64,000 nucleotides of DNA, from assembly GCF_013839445.1 (NCBI RefSeq), contig NZ_JACDIT010000007.1, forward strand, positions 124,001-188,000, read 5' to 3'. This stretch comes from Chthonobacter albigriseus (GTDB lineage Bacteria; Pseudomonadota; Alphaproteobacteria; Rhizobiales; Pleomorphomonadaceae). This document shows positions 36,040 through 44,776 of the stretch, piece after piece. Numbering within the stretch: the stretch's first letter is position 1; each line of letters opens with the position of its first letter. The position numbers and the translations under genes are program-made. The notes under the pieces were generated by a model that was given only the letters and a program-made list of their open reading frames with translations, searched no databases and was not told the DNA's origin.

Positions 36040-36423
36040 ATGAAAGAGCTTCTTCTTCAGATCTTCACCTGGTGGAATGGCCAGACCATGGGCACGCGTT
36101 TCTGGACCTGGCGCAAGGGCGTCAGGGTCGGCGACGACGCTTTTGGCAACACCTACTACCAGGAGCGTGGCGGCAAGCGGCGCTGGGTGATCTACAATGG
36201 TGTCGCCGAGGCTTCGAAGATCCCGCCGGGCTGGCACGGCTGGATGCATTTCCGCACCGACGTGCCGCCGAGCGAAGACGGCTACAAGCCGCACGCCTGG
36301 GAAAAGCCGCACCGGGAGAACATGACCGGGACCAGCGAGGCCTATCGCCCGAAGGGTTCCATTCTCGCCGAGGGCACGCGGCCACGGTCGACGGGCGACT
36401 ACGACGCCTGGACACCAGGCTGA
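36040..36423 (+). CDS. NDUFA12-family NADH:ubiquinone oxidoreductase subunit
   Basis: The 127-residue homologue of mitochondrial complex I accessory subunit NDUFA12 (B17.2) is found in alphaproteobacterial complex I. Conserved pieces are FTWWNGQTMGTRFWTW, GVRVGDDAFGNTYYQE, RRWVIYNG and the W-H-G-W-M-H block. AGGG precedes the ATG. DUF2155 and aat genes nearby belong to a common Rhizobiales neighbourhood. Confidence 0.95.
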   Translation: MKELLLQIFTWWNGQTMGTRFWTWRKGVRVGDDAFGNTYYQERGGKRRWVIYNGVAEASKIPPGWHGWMHFRTDVPPSEDGYKPHAWEKPHRENMTGTSEAYRPKGSILAEGTRPRSTGDYDAWTPG

Positions 36424-36589
36424 CGGCGGGGCCTGAAGCCGACGCCGACCGCTTCGGACGGCCGAGAGTCGCGGTTGTTCGCGGCGTGGCGTTCCGGCCC
36501 GTGGTCATCCAACACCCAACTCATCTGCGTATAGCGGTATCCGACGAGGCTCTCCGGGCCGTCGGCCGCGCGCATTCTTCGAGGACGTC

Positions 36590-37537
36590 ATGTCGTCTCC
36601 CCGCTCCATCATCATCGATACCGACCCCGGCCAGGACGACGCGGTCGCGATCATGCTCGCCCTCGGCCATGCCGAAGCGCTCGACGTGATCGGGATCACC
36701 GCCGTCGCCGGCAATGTCGGGCTGCCGCTGACCGCGAAGAATTCCCTCAAGCTGCTCGAATTGGCTGGCCGGACGGACATCCCGGTCTATGCGGGGGCGA
36801 GCGCGCCGCTGATGGTTCCCCTTGAGACGGCCGAGTATGTGCACGGGGAGACGGGCCTCAACGGCTGGACGTTCCCGGAGCCGACCACGGCGCTGCGACC
36901 GGAGTTCGGTCCGGACTTCATCGTCGAGGCGGTGATGAGCCGGCCGCCGAAGTCGGTGACGCTGTGCCCGCTCGGGCCGCTCACCAACATCGCGCTGGCC
37001 ATGGCGAAGGAGCCGCGAATCGCGGACCGGATAGACAAGATCGTGCTGATGGGCGGGGCACAGATCGAGGGCGGCAACGTCACGCCGACGGCCGAGTTCA
37101 ACATCTACGTCGATCCCCATGCGGCGGCCCGTGTGTTCAACTCCGGCGCCGAGATCGTGGTGATGTCGCTCGACGTCACTCATCAGGCGCTGATCAAGCG
37201 CGCGTGGCTGAATGAGTTGGCCGGCCTCGGTACGAAGTGCTCCGAGGCCTTCGTGGGGCTGCTCTCGTTCTACGAGCGCTACGACGAAGAGAAGTACGGC
37301 TCCGATGGCGGGCCGCTGCACGATCCCACCACGATCGCCTGGCTGCTGAAGCCGGAGCTCTTCAAGGGCAAGTTCGTCAACGTGGAGATTGAGACGACGC
37401 CGGGGCTCTGCTTCGGGCAGACGGTGGTCGACCGCTGGAGCGTCACCAAGCGGCCGAAGAATGCGACCTGGATCACACATGTCGATGCCGATGGCTTCTT
37501 CGACCTCATCCTGGACGCGTTCCGGCGCCTTGGTTGA
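36590..37537 (+). CDS. Inosine-uridine preferring nucleoside hydrolase family
   Basis: This 315-residue enzyme cleaves N-glycosidic bonds of ribonucleosides. The calcium-binding signature is IIIDTDPGQDDAVAIM at residues 7-22. Further conserved blocks are LCPLGPLTNIALA, VLMGGA, AEFNIYVDPHAA and the C-terminal PLHDPTTIAWLL with its aspartate. It lies between the NDUFA12 and DUF2155 genes on the same strand, probably an insertion into that neighbourhood. Confidence 0.94.
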   Translation: MSSPRSIIIDTDPGQDDAVAIMLALGHAEALDVIGITAVAGNVGLPLTAKNSLKLLELAGRTDIPVYAGASAPLMVPLETAEYVHGETGLNGWTFPEPTTALRPEFGPDFIVEAVMSRPPKSVTLCPLGPLTNIALAMAKEPRIADRIDKIVLMGGAQIEGGNVTPTAEFNIYVDPHAAARVFNSGAEIVVMSLDVTHQALIKRAWLNELAGLGTKCSEAFVGLLSFYERYDEEKYGSDGGPLHDPTTIAWLLKPELFKGKFVNVEIETTPGLCFGQTVVDRWSVTKRPKNATWITHVDADGFFDLILDAFRRLG

Positions 37538-37595
37538 ACGAAAGGTCGTGGAAGCGCCGCATTCTGGGGCGAGGTGAGCTTTTCAAGCCGGGCCA

Positions 37596-37611
37596 CGGGT
37601 GCTAGCACCCG
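37596..37611. promoter_or_regulatory. Perfect 16-bp palindrome
   Basis: CGGGTGCTAGCACCCG lies 40 bases before the DUF2155 start and 58 after the nucleoside hydrolase stop. There is no T-run, so an operator or a factor-dependent stop are both possible. Confidence 0.4.
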
Positions 37612-37650
37612 GAGGCTCTCCCGCTCAAACCGATCCGGTCCCGCCGCCCG

Positions 37651-38235
37651 ATGACGCCAGCCCGCCTTCGCCTTTCGGCGCTTGCCGCCGTCGCCATTCT
37701 TGCGGCGACCCCTGCGTCGGCCGAAAAGGTCGCCAACAAGGTCGCGGTTTTCACGGGGCTCGACAAGATCACCGGGCGCATCATCACGTTCGACGTGCTG
37801 ATCGACGAGACGGTCCAGTTCGGCGCCCTGCGGGTGACGCCGCGCGTCTGCTACACGCGGCCGCCGACCGAGACGGCGCAGACGGACGCGTTCGTCGAGG
37901 TGGACGAGATCACGCTGGACAACGCGATCAAGCGGATCTTCACCGGCTGGATGTTCGCCGCCAGCCCGGGCCTGAACGCCGTAGAGCATCCCGTCTACGA
38001 CGTGTGGCTGAACGACTGCCAGCAGGATCGCGTTGTGGCCGGCGCCGGCGGCGCGGCCGATCCCGGCGCAGCAGCCGGCGAGGGGGGCGGGCCGGTTCTG
38101 ATGGTCGACGGCATCCCGGTCCCGCGGCCCAAGCCGACGGCACCGTCCGAGACTCTTGCGGCGCCGACGCCGAGCGATATCGTCCCGGACATTCCGGAGA
38201 CGGCGGAAGAGACACCCGGCGAGATCCTCGACTGA
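37651..38235 (+). CDS. DUF2155 domain secreted protein
   Basis: The 194-residue exported protein has a signal peptide (ending PASAEKV). The DUF2155 domain follows (VAVFTGLDKITGRIITFDV; VCYTRPPTETAQTDAFVEVD; IFTGWMFAASPGLNAVEHPV; VWLNDC), with two cysteines that could pair. The last 60 residues are low-complexity Ala, Gly, Pro. It is common next to aat in Rhizobiales, with unknown function. Confidence 0.93.
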   Translation: MTPARLRLSALAAVAILAATPASAEKVANKVAVFTGLDKITGRIITFDVLIDETVQFGALRVTPRVCYTRPPTETAQTDAFVEVDEITLDNAIKRIFTGWMFAASPGLNAVEHPVYDVWLNDCQQDRVVAGAGGAADPGAAAGEGGGPVLMVDGIPVPRPKPTAPSETLAAPTPSDIVPDIPETAEETPGEILD

Positions 38236-38251
38236 TTCCGGCCGGACGCGG

Positions 38252-38920
38252 CTAGGTCCGTGCGATCCAGCGCAGTGCTTCCTCTCCCGAGACGGACCGG
38301 GGAAGGGCGAAGAAGTCGGCGGGTTGGACCAGCGCCTCCTCCAGCTTCCGGCCGTAGATCTCGCGCGGGATCTCGGTCGCCCCGAACTTGAGGAGGTGCT
38401 CGGTGACGAACTGGGTGTCCAGCATTCGGTAGCCGCCAGCCCTCAGGCGGGCGACGAGGTGGACGAGCGCCACCTTGGACGCGTCGGTCACCGTGGAGAA
38501 CATGCTCTCGCCGAAGAACACGGCGCCGAGCGAGACCCCGTAGAGGCCTCCGACCAGGTTTCCGTCCGACCAGCACTCCACGGTGTGGCAGTGGCCTCGC
38601 CTGAACAGCTCCCCATAGAGCCGCCGGATACGGCCGTTGATCCAGGTCTTGGTGCGCCCGGGCGCGGGCGACGCGCAGCCGTCGACAACCCCGAAGAAGT
38701 GCGTGTCTACGCAGACCTCGAAGAGCTCCTGGCGCACGGTCCGGGCCAGCCGCCTTGGGAGGTGGAACGCGTCGAGCGGGAGCACACCGCGCCATTCGGG
38801 CTCGACCCAGAAGAGGGTGGGATCGTCGGCGCTCTCGGCCATCGGAAACATGCCGCAGGCGTAGGCCTTCAGCAGCACGTCGGGCGTGATCTCGAAGGTC
38901 AGGTCGTCGCGTGACGTCAT
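38252..38920 (-). CDS. aat: Leucyl/phenylalanyl-tRNA--protein transferase
   Basis: The 222-residue enzyme adds Leu or Phe from tRNA to proteins with N-terminal Arg or Lys, marking them for ClpAP (N-degron pathway). Family hallmarks are the GMFPMAES start block, [41 protein letters not shown] and [10 protein letters not shown]. It converges with DUF2155 with 16 bases between stops. The length is typical. Confidence 0.96.
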   Translation of the reverse strand: MTSRDDLTFEITPDVLLKAYACGMFPMAESADDPTLFWVEPEWRGVLPLDAFHLPRRLARTVRQELFEVCVDTHFFGVVDGCASPAPGRTKTWINGRIRRLYGELFRRGHCHTVECWSDGNLVGGLYGVSLGAVFFGESMFSTVTDASKVALVHLVARLRAGGYRMLDTQFVTEHLLKFGATEIPREIYGRKLEEALVQPADFFALPRSVSGEEALRWIART

Positions 38921-39253
38921 CAGCCGGTCCCGGTTTCGATGACCAGGATACGCGTACCGTCCAGGAAGGGGAATGCGGCGCGGACGCCGAACCGGCGAGG
39001 ATCGTGGCGCGCGGGCATCCGCCGATTCGCTCGAAACGATATTTTATCCGCAAGATGCTCCATCGGAGCAGAATAGATATTCGAATTACTAGGGATAAAG
39101 TCCCTATCAAACAAGAATAGTTCCTGTTCGTATGGGACTGTGTCCCATTGATGATCTAGGTCATGTGCCCTACTTTTGGGATGAAACAAGTTCCTCCAGC
39201 GCGACGTTCTGGTTCGACACACGGGGCGGCGCAGAAGATCAAAGGAGGACATC
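38921..39253. promoter_or_regulatory. AT-rich promoter region of the PepSY gene
   Basis: This 333-base divergent region is unusually AT-rich. It contains two GGGA-N5-TCCC dyads (annotated separately) and a near-match to an FNR-type site, ATGATCTAGGTCAT at 39151-39164. No coding frame is credible. Confidence 0.55.
39090..39148 (+). promoter_or_regulatory. Pair of GGGA-N5-TCCC dyads
   Basis: TAGGGA-N5-TCCCTA (39090-39106) and ATGGGAC-TGT-GTCCCAT (39132-39148) share the GGGA-N5-TCCC frame, with centres 42 bp apart, four helical turns on the same face. They lie 105-165 bases upstream of the PepSY gene. Confidence 0.5.
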
Positions 39254-39793
39254 ATGCGTTCTGCGATTGCTACACTGATGATTATGGCTGCTGTTGGTGG
39301 CGCTCAGGCCGGACCGATCGCCGATTCCGTCGCCCAGGTGCCGGTGTCCCTGCCGGCGGCGCTCGACGTGGTGACGGCAACGATCGGGTCGAAGATCACC
39401 CACCTGGAGTTCGAGAGCCGGGACGGGGTGCCCACCTACGAGTTCATCGTGGAGACGGCCGCCGATGTCTATTACGTCGGCGTGAGCGGCACGACGGGTC
39501 TGGTGACCGAGGTGGATGTCATCGCGGACGATGACGACGCGCGCTTCAAGGCGCTCGCCAAGATCTCCGAGGACGACGCCAAGGCGGCGGCGATGGCGAA
39601 CTACAAGGGCGAGGTCGAAGAGGTCAAGCGGCTGCTCCTGTCGGACGGGACCGCCGCCTTCGAGGTGGATGTCGAGATCACCGGCGCCGGCGGCGAATAC
39701 AACGTCTACGTCGACGCCGCGAGCGGCAAGGTCAAACTCGTCAACGTCGAGTACTGGGAACTCGGCGAAACCGTTCCGGGCGATGCGGATTGA
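39254..39793 (+). CDS. Periplasmic PepSY-domain protein
   Basis: A 179-residue exported protein with signal peptide MRSAIATLMIMAAVGGAQA and two PepSY-like repeats (about residues 30-95 and 100-170; YYVGVSGTTGLVTEVDV and YNVYVDAASGKVKLVNVEYW). PepSY domains often inhibit proteases or act with sensor kinases. AAAGGAGG lies just before the ATG. A NarL-type two-component pair follows on the same strand, suggesting functional association. Confidence 0.88.
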   Translation: MRSAIATLMIMAAVGGAQAGPIADSVAQVPVSLPAALDVVTATIGSKITHLEFESRDGVPTYEFIVETAADVYYVGVSGTTGLVTEVDVIADDDDARFKALAKISEDDAKAAAMANYKGEVEEVKRLLLSDGTAAFEVDVEITGAGGEYNVYVDAASGKVKLVNVEYWELGETVPGDAD

Positions 39794-39869
39794 GCCTTCC
39801 CTCAAGGTTCCGTTCGTATCGGCCGGGGGCAGCCGGCAAGGCCATCGCCGAGCCGGTTGCCCTAACTTC

Positions 39870-39882
39870 GGGAAATACTCCC
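39870..39882 (+). promoter_or_regulatory. Third GGGA-N5-TCCC dyad, upstream of the kinase gene
   Basis: GGGAAATACTCCC has the same frame as the two sites before the PepSY gene and lies between the PepSY gene and the histidine kinase. Confidence 0.4.
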
Positions 39883-40115
39883 AAAGCGAGGGAGAGTTTT
39901 CGCTGCCCATGACGCGGAATCATGGAGGAAGTTTAACTGGTACAGACGCTTGGGCGAGGGCATCCTCTGATCGTCGGCTTCAAGGCGGGCCGGCCGAAAG
40001 GGGATCCCTAGCCCACGACGGTCCGGTCTGCCAGCCAACACGCGGTATCCCTCAATGCCGCACCTGATTGCAGGACACGGCGCGTCCACCTCGACGATCC
40101 GATGATCCATAGAAC

Positions 40116-40153
40116 AAGCGGCTGCTCTCCCCGGGGCGGCCGCTTTCTTTTTT
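40116..40153 (+). terminator. Intrinsic terminator in the PepSY-kinase gap
   Basis: AAGCGGC (40116-40122) pairs with GCCGCTT (40139-40145), with an inner CCCCGGGG able to extend the fold, followed by TCTTTTTT. It lies 323 bases after the PepSY stop. It could end the PepSY transcript or a small RNA from the gap. Confidence 0.7.
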
Positions 40154-40161
40154 ATGAGAGC

Positions 40162-40177
40162 CGGGAGAATTTTCCCG
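40162..40177 (+). promoter_or_regulatory. Related dyad CGGGA-N6-TCCCG before the kinase
   Basis: CGGGAGAATTTTCCCG lies just after the terminator and 100 bases before the kinase start. Its spacer is one base longer than in the other three sites, so it may be unrelated. Confidence 0.3.
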
Positions 40178-40276
40178 CTCTGCCGTGCAGAATACCCTTC
40201 CTTGTGGGAAGAAGGATGCCGGTCTCCCAATAAGGCGGCCGCCCGCCTTTCCGGGGTGCTCGTCCGGAGGAGTGAA

Positions 40277-41644
40277 ATGTCGCTGAGGGGCCGGTTGATA
40301 GGAGCGATCGCCGTCGTTCTGGCCGCCGCTCTGCTGATCGGCAGCGTGTTCTCCTATGGGCACGCCCAGCGGAAGGTCCTGCTGGAGATGGACGCTGCGA
40401 TGGACGTGGCGCGCAACACCATCGCGCGCGCGATCCGTGAAGCCCCGCAGCCGATCCAGCGCGCGACGCTTGTCGTCGCCCTGCGGGTGTTCGACGGGGA
40501 TCGGCATGTGCGCGCCGAACTGCTCGGTCCTGGGGGCAAGGTGGAGATGGTCTCCGCCCTGCGTACGCCCGCGGGGGAGGTGCCGGACTGGTTCGTCCGG
40601 CTGGTTGCGCCTGATTTCAGCGGACATGAGGTTGTCATCACGCCTGTCGTCCAGGGCGGATGGTCGATCCGGCTGGTGCCCGATCCGCGCAGCGAGGTGG
40701 ACGAGGTCTGGACCGACATGCTGCTGAACCTGTCGGTGCTGTCGGTCTTCTGCGTCGCGGCCTTCGTCTTCGTTTCCGCCATCATCAGCCGCGCGCTGGC
40801 GCCGATCGCCTCGCTGTCCAGCGCCTTCCGGGCCATAGGCGAGGGCAACTACGCGGTGCGTATCGCCGAACACGGCACGCCGGAACTGAAGCGCCTCTGC
40901 GCCGGCTGCAACGATATGGCCGGCCGTCTGGAAGGCATGGCGGCGCGCAACCGGCAGCTCTCCGACCAGCTGATCCGCCTGCAGGACGAGGAGCGGGCGG
41001 ATCTGGCACGCGACCTTCACGACGAGGTCGGACCTTTCCTGTTCGCGATCGACGTGGATGCCGCGGCGCTGGCGGGGATGGCCGAATCGCGCGGACCGTT
41101 GCCGGCGGCACGGGTGGGGGAGCGTGCGGAGGCAATTCGGCAGGCGGCCGCGCATGCCCGCAAGTACGTCCGCTCTATCCTCGGCCACCTGCGTCCGGGC
41201 GTCGCCGGCAGCCTCGGCCTCTGCGCGGCGATCCAGGAACTGGCCAACTTTCACGCCGAGCGGCACCCGAGCGTCGTCTTCGAGCTGGACCTGCCCGACA
41301 GGGGCTTCGGCAATGCGCTTGATTCGGTGATCCTGGCGGTCGTCCGCGAGGCCGTGAACAACGCGGTGAGACATGGCCGGCCCGGGCGGGTCGAGGTATC
41401 CATCGTGCCGATGGACAACGAAGTGGCCTTCTCGGTGAAGGACGACGGCGACGGCCTGCCGGCGAACGTCCAGGCCGGGGGCTACGGGCTGATCAACATG
41501 CGCGAGCGGGTGGAAAGCGTCGGCGGCACGATCACCGTGGCCAACCGAGCCTATGGAAAAGGCGTCGCGGTCTCGGCCGTGATCCCGCTTGCCGAGGCGG
41601 ACAGCAGCCTGAATGGCGGAGAAGAGGTCAAGGAGGTGGCATGA
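40277..41644 (+). CDS. NarL-type (HisKA_3) sensor histidine kinase
   Basis: The 455-residue inner-membrane kinase has a first helix at about residues 7-27, a periplasmic domain of about 125 residues, a second helix at about 155-178, and a HAMP segment (SRALAPIASLSSAFRAIGEG). A HisKA_3 dimerisation domain carries the phosphorylated His in DLARDLHDEVG. The ATPase has its N box (VVREAVNNAVRHG) and G boxes (DDGDGLP; GYGLINMRERVES). GGAGGAG precedes the ATG at 40277. It overlaps the response regulator by four bases, so they form one operon. Confidence 0.93.
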   Translation: MSLRGRLIGAIAVVLAAALLIGSVFSYGHAQRKVLLEMDAAMDVARNTIARAIREAPQPIQRATLVVALRVFDGDRHVRAELLGPGGKVEMVSALRTPAGEVPDWFVRLVAPDFSGHEVVITPVVQGGWSIRLVPDPRSEVDEVWTDMLLNLSVLSVFCVAAFVFVSAIISRALAPIASLSSAFRAIGEGNYAVRIAEHGTPELKRLCAGCNDMAGRLEGMAARNRQLSDQLIRLQDEERADLARDLHDEVGPFLFAIDVDAAALAGMAESRGPLPAARVGERAEAIRQAAAHARKYVRSILGHLRPGVAGSLGLCAAIQELANFHAERHPSVVFELDLPDRGFGNALDSVILAVVREAVNNAVRHGRPGRVEVSIVPMDNEVAFSVKDDGDGLPANVQAGGYGLINMRERVESVGGTITVANRAYGKGVAVSAVIPLAEADSSLNGGEEVKEVA

Positions 41645-42288
41645 AGATTCTGATCGTCGACGACCACGTGATCGTGCGGGAGGGCGTCAGCCGCCTGCTC
41701 GCCGAACTGCCCGGCGCCATCATCCGCGAGGCGGAGAACGCGGCCGACGCGATGACCATCTTCCGGACGGAACCGCCCGACGTCATCGTCCTCGACATCA
41801 ACCTGAAGGGCAACAGCGGCCTGGAGTTCCTGCGCAAGATCAAGGCGGAGGATCCGGCGGTCCGCGTCGTCATCTTCAGCATGTACTCCGACGTGGTCTA
41901 CGCCACCTCGGCCCGGCGGGCGGGCGCGCTCGGCTACGTTTCCAAGAGCGCGGCGTCCGACCAGTTGCTGATGGCGGTCAAGCGCGCCGCGCGCGGCGAG
42001 ACCTACGTGGACAGCGCGATTGCCAGCGAGCTGGCTCTGACCGCCTTCTCGCCGCAGGAGAACGTCAATCACCTCTCCAACCGCGAGCTGGAGATCCTCA
42101 GCCTGCTCGCCGACGGCAAGAGCCTCTCCGACATCGCGGACGCGCTGGGCGTCGCCTACAAGACTGTCGCCAACACCTGCACGCGCATCAAGGAGAAGCT
42201 CGGCGTCGACCGCACCGCAGACCTGATCCGCTTCGCCGTGGAGAACCGGCACATGCGCACGGTGACGCCGGACGAGTCGCGCTGGTAG
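41641..42288 (+). CDS. NarL/FixJ-family response regulator
   Basis: The 215-residue partner of the upstream kinase. Its receiver domain has ILIVDDHVIVREG, phosphoacceptor Asp in VIVLDINLKGNSG, and Lys in GYVSKSAA. A LuxR-type helix-turn-helix follows (LSNRELEILSLLADGKSLSD, then IADALGVAYKTVANTCTRIK). Factors of this class bind short inverted repeats; the GGGA-N5-TCCC dyads around the PepSY gene are candidate targets. Confidence 0.95.
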   Translation: MKILIVDDHVIVREGVSRLLAELPGAIIREAENAADAMTIFRTEPPDVIVLDINLKGNSGLEFLRKIKAEDPAVRVVIFSMYSDVVYATSARRAGALGYVSKSAASDQLLMAVKRAARGETYVDSAIASELALTAFSPQENVNHLSNRELEILSLLADGKSLSDIADALGVAYKTVANTCTRIKEKLGVDRTADLIRFAVENRHMRTVTPDESRW

Positions 42289-42370
42289 GGGGGCGTTCGG
42301 GGAAAGCGCTCGCGCCTCGGGCCGAAATGCGCTAGATCCGGCGTCCTCCCGAGGATCGAAGATCGACTTG

Positions 42371-43369
42371 ATGGCCGGATACCCCCAGCACGCCTTCGCC
42401 GTAGCCCCGATGATGGACTGGACCGACAGCTTCTGCCGGCGGTTCCATCGGCGGTTGACGTCGCGCGCGCTGCTCTACACGGAGATGGTCACGTCGGCGG
42501 CGATCCGGTTCGGCGACCGTCCCAAGCTGCTCGGCTTTTCCCCCGACGAACAGCCGGTGGCGTTGCAGCTCGGCGGTTCGGATCCGGGCGAACTGGCCGA
42601 GGCGGCGGCCATCGGCGAGGCCTTCGGCTACGTGGAGATCAACCTCAATTGCGGTTGCCCGTCCGACCGGGTCCAGTCCGGTCGGTTCGGGGCATGCTTG
42701 ATGCGCGAGCCGGATCTGGTGGCGGACTGCGTTGCCGCGATGAAAGCAGCGGTTTCGGTTCCCGTCACGGTAAAATGCCGGATCGGCGTCGACGACCAGG
42801 ATCCGGAGCAGTCTCTCGACGTGTTAGCCGATGCGGTGCTCCAGGCGGGGGCCGATGCGCTCTGGGTGCATGCACGCAAGGCTTGGCTGAAGGGCCTCAG
42901 TCCCAAGGAGAACCGCGACATTCCCCCGCTCGACTACGACCGGGTGCTGCGGCTGAAGCAGCGCTTGCCCGAAGTCTTCATCGGCATCAATGGTGGCATC
43001 GCCACGCTGGACGATGCCGAGCGGCTGCTCGCGGTCGGGTTGGACGGGGTGATGCTCGGGCGGGCCGCGTACCACGATCCCGGCCTGCTCGCGAGCGTCG
43101 ACCGTCGGATCTACGGCGTGGACCAGCCCGACACCGATCTCTTCGACGCGGTGGACGCGATGCGGCCGGTCATCGCCGAACACCTTGCGGCCGGCGGGCG
43201 GCTGGGGCAGGTCACGCGGCACATGCTGGGGCTCTTCCATGGACGGCCCGGCGCGCGCGCCTGGCGGCGGATCCTCACGGAGGGCGGCGTCAAGGCCGGC
43301 GCGGGGCTGGAGGTGCTGGACGCGGCGCTCGCGGCGGTGCGCCGGCCGGAACGCGCCGCCGTCGCCTGA
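42371..43369 (+). CDS. dusA: tRNA-dihydrouridine(20/20a) synthase
   Basis: This 332-residue FMN-dependent enzyme reduces uridines 20/20a in the tRNA D-loop. DusA features are APMMDWTDSFCRRFHR at the start, YTEMVTSAAI, INLNCGCPSDRVQSGRFGAC with the catalytic cysteine, KCRIGVDD and GINGGI. The ATG at 42371 is preferred over the TTG one codon earlier. It converges with accC, leaving a 40-base gap. Confidence 0.95.
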   Translation: MAGYPQHAFAVAPMMDWTDSFCRRFHRRLTSRALLYTEMVTSAAIRFGDRPKLLGFSPDEQPVALQLGGSDPGELAEAAAIGEAFGYVEINLNCGCPSDRVQSGRFGACLMREPDLVADCVAAMKAAVSVPVTVKCRIGVDDQDPEQSLDVLADAVLQAGADALWVHARKAWLKGLSPKENRDIPPLDYDRVLRLKQRLPEVFIGINGGIATLDDAERLLAVGLDGVMLGRAAYHDPGLLASVDRRIYGVDQPDTDLFDAVDAMRPVIAEHLAAGGRLGQVTRHMLGLFHGRPGARAWRRILTEGGVKAGAGLEVLDAALAAVRRPERAAVA

Positions 43370-43409
43370 CGACCAAGGCTGCGGCAACGCGGCTACGGCA
43401 CTGCTTCGA

Positions 43410-44762
43410 TCAGGCCTGGAAGGGATCCGTTGCCAGCCACTTCTCCAGCCAATGGATGTCGTACATGCCGTTGGCGATGTCCTGGTTGTCGACGAGGTGG
43501 CGGAACAGCGGGATCGTCGACTGGATGCCGTCGACGACGAACTCGTCCAGGCAGCGACGCAGCCGCATCATGCATTCCACGCGCGTGCGGCCGTGGACGA
43601 TCAGCTTGCCAATCAGGCTGTCGTAGTGGGGCGGGATGTTGTAGCCCTGGTAGACGCCGCTATCGACACGAACACCCAACCCGCCGGGCGGATGCCAATA
43701 CGTGATCTTGCCGGGCGACGGCGCGAAGGTGGCCGGGTTTTCCGCGTTGATGCGGCACTCGATGGCATGGCCGTTGAAGGTGACGTCCGACTGGCGGATC
43801 GTCAGCGAGGCGCCGGAGGCGACCTTGATCTGCTCGTTGACGAGGTCGATGCCGGTGATCATCTCGGTCACCGGATGCTCCACCTGCAGGCGGGTGTTCA
43901 TCTCGATGAAGTAGAACTCGCCGTCCTCGTAGAGGAACTCGATCGTGCCGACGCCGGAGTATTTCAACTCGGCCATGGCATCGGCGACGATGCCGCCGAT
44001 ACGGTCGCGCTGTTCCTGGTTGAGGGCAGGCGAGAGCGCCTCCTCCCACACCTTCTGGTGCCGGCGCTGGAGCGAGCAATCGCGTTCGCCCAGATGAATG
44101 GCGTTGCCCTTGCCGTCGCCGAGAACCTGGATCTCGATGTGGCGCGGCTTGAGGAGATACTTCTCGATGTAGACGCTGTCGTCGCCGAACGCGTTCTTGG
44201 CCTCGGAACGGGCCGCCGACAGGGCCGACGACATCTCGTCCTCGGTCATGGCGACGCGCATGCCGCGCCCGCCGCCGCCGGCGGCAGCCTTGACCAGCAC
44301 GGGGTAGCCGATCTCGGCAGCGATCCGCATCGCGTCCTCGTCGGTGGTCACCGCGCCGTCGGATCCGGGCACCACGGGAATGCCGAGCCGGCGTGCGGTG
44401 TTCTTCGCCTCGATCTTGTCGCCCATGATGCGGATGTGTTCCGCGGACGGGCCGATGAAGGCGATGTTGTGCGCCGAGAGGATGTCCGCGAAGCGCGCGT
44501 TCTCCGACAGGAAGCCGTAGCCCGGGTGGACCGCTTCCGCGCCGGTGATCTCGCAGGCGGCGAGCAGGCTCGGAATGTTGAGGTAGCTGTCGCGGGCCGG
44601 CGGCGGGCCGATGCACACGCTCTCGTCAGCGAGGCGCACGTGCATGGCGTTGGCGTCGGCGGTGGAGTGGACCGCCACCGTTTCGATGCCGAGTTCCTTG
44701 CAGGCGCGCAGCACCCGGAGGGCGATCTCGCCGCGATTGGCAATGAGGATCTTGTTGAACAT
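43410..44762 (-). CDS. accC: Acetyl-CoA carboxylase biotin carboxylase subunit
   Basis: The 450-residue ATP-grasp enzyme carboxylates the biotin on AccB as the first step of malonyl-CoA synthesis. Typical blocks are FNKILIANRGEIALRVLRA, AVHPGYGFLSENA, KAAAGGGGRGMRV, ERDCSLQRRHQKVWEE, and IEMNTRLQVEHPVTE. The start MFNKIL at 44762 matches the family. A GTG at 44780 would add six residues and overlap the accB stop by one base. It is transcribed with accB and probably aroQ upstream. Confidence 0.97.
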   Translation of the reverse strand: MFNKILIANRGEIALRVLRACKELGIETVAVHSTADANAMHVRLADESVCIGPPPARDSYLNIPSLLAACEITGAEAVHPGYGFLSENARFADILSAHNIAFIGPSAEHIRIMGDKIEAKNTARRLGIPVVPGSDGAVTTDEDAMRIAAEIGYPVLVKAAAGGGGRGMRVAMTEDEMSSALSAARSEAKNAFGDDSVYIEKYLLKPRHIEIQVLGDGKGNAIHLGERDCSLQRRHQKVWEEALSPALNQEQRDRIGGIVADAMAELKYSGVGTIEFLYEDGEFYFIEMNTRLQVEHPVTEMITGIDLVNEQIKVASGASLTIRQSDVTFNGHAIECRINAENPATFAPSPGKITYWHPPGGLGVRVDSGVYQGYNIPPHYDSLIGKLIVHGRTRVECMMRLRRCLDEFVVDGIQSTIPLFRHLVDNQDIANGMYDIHWLEKWLATDPFQA

Positions 44763-44776
44763 GCGTGTTGCGCCGC

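Noticed and set aside
39151-39164. FNR-like site ATGATCTAGGTCAT before the PepSY gene
   Set aside because: One half-site deviates (GTCAT instead of ATCAA), so it is not claimed as an operator.
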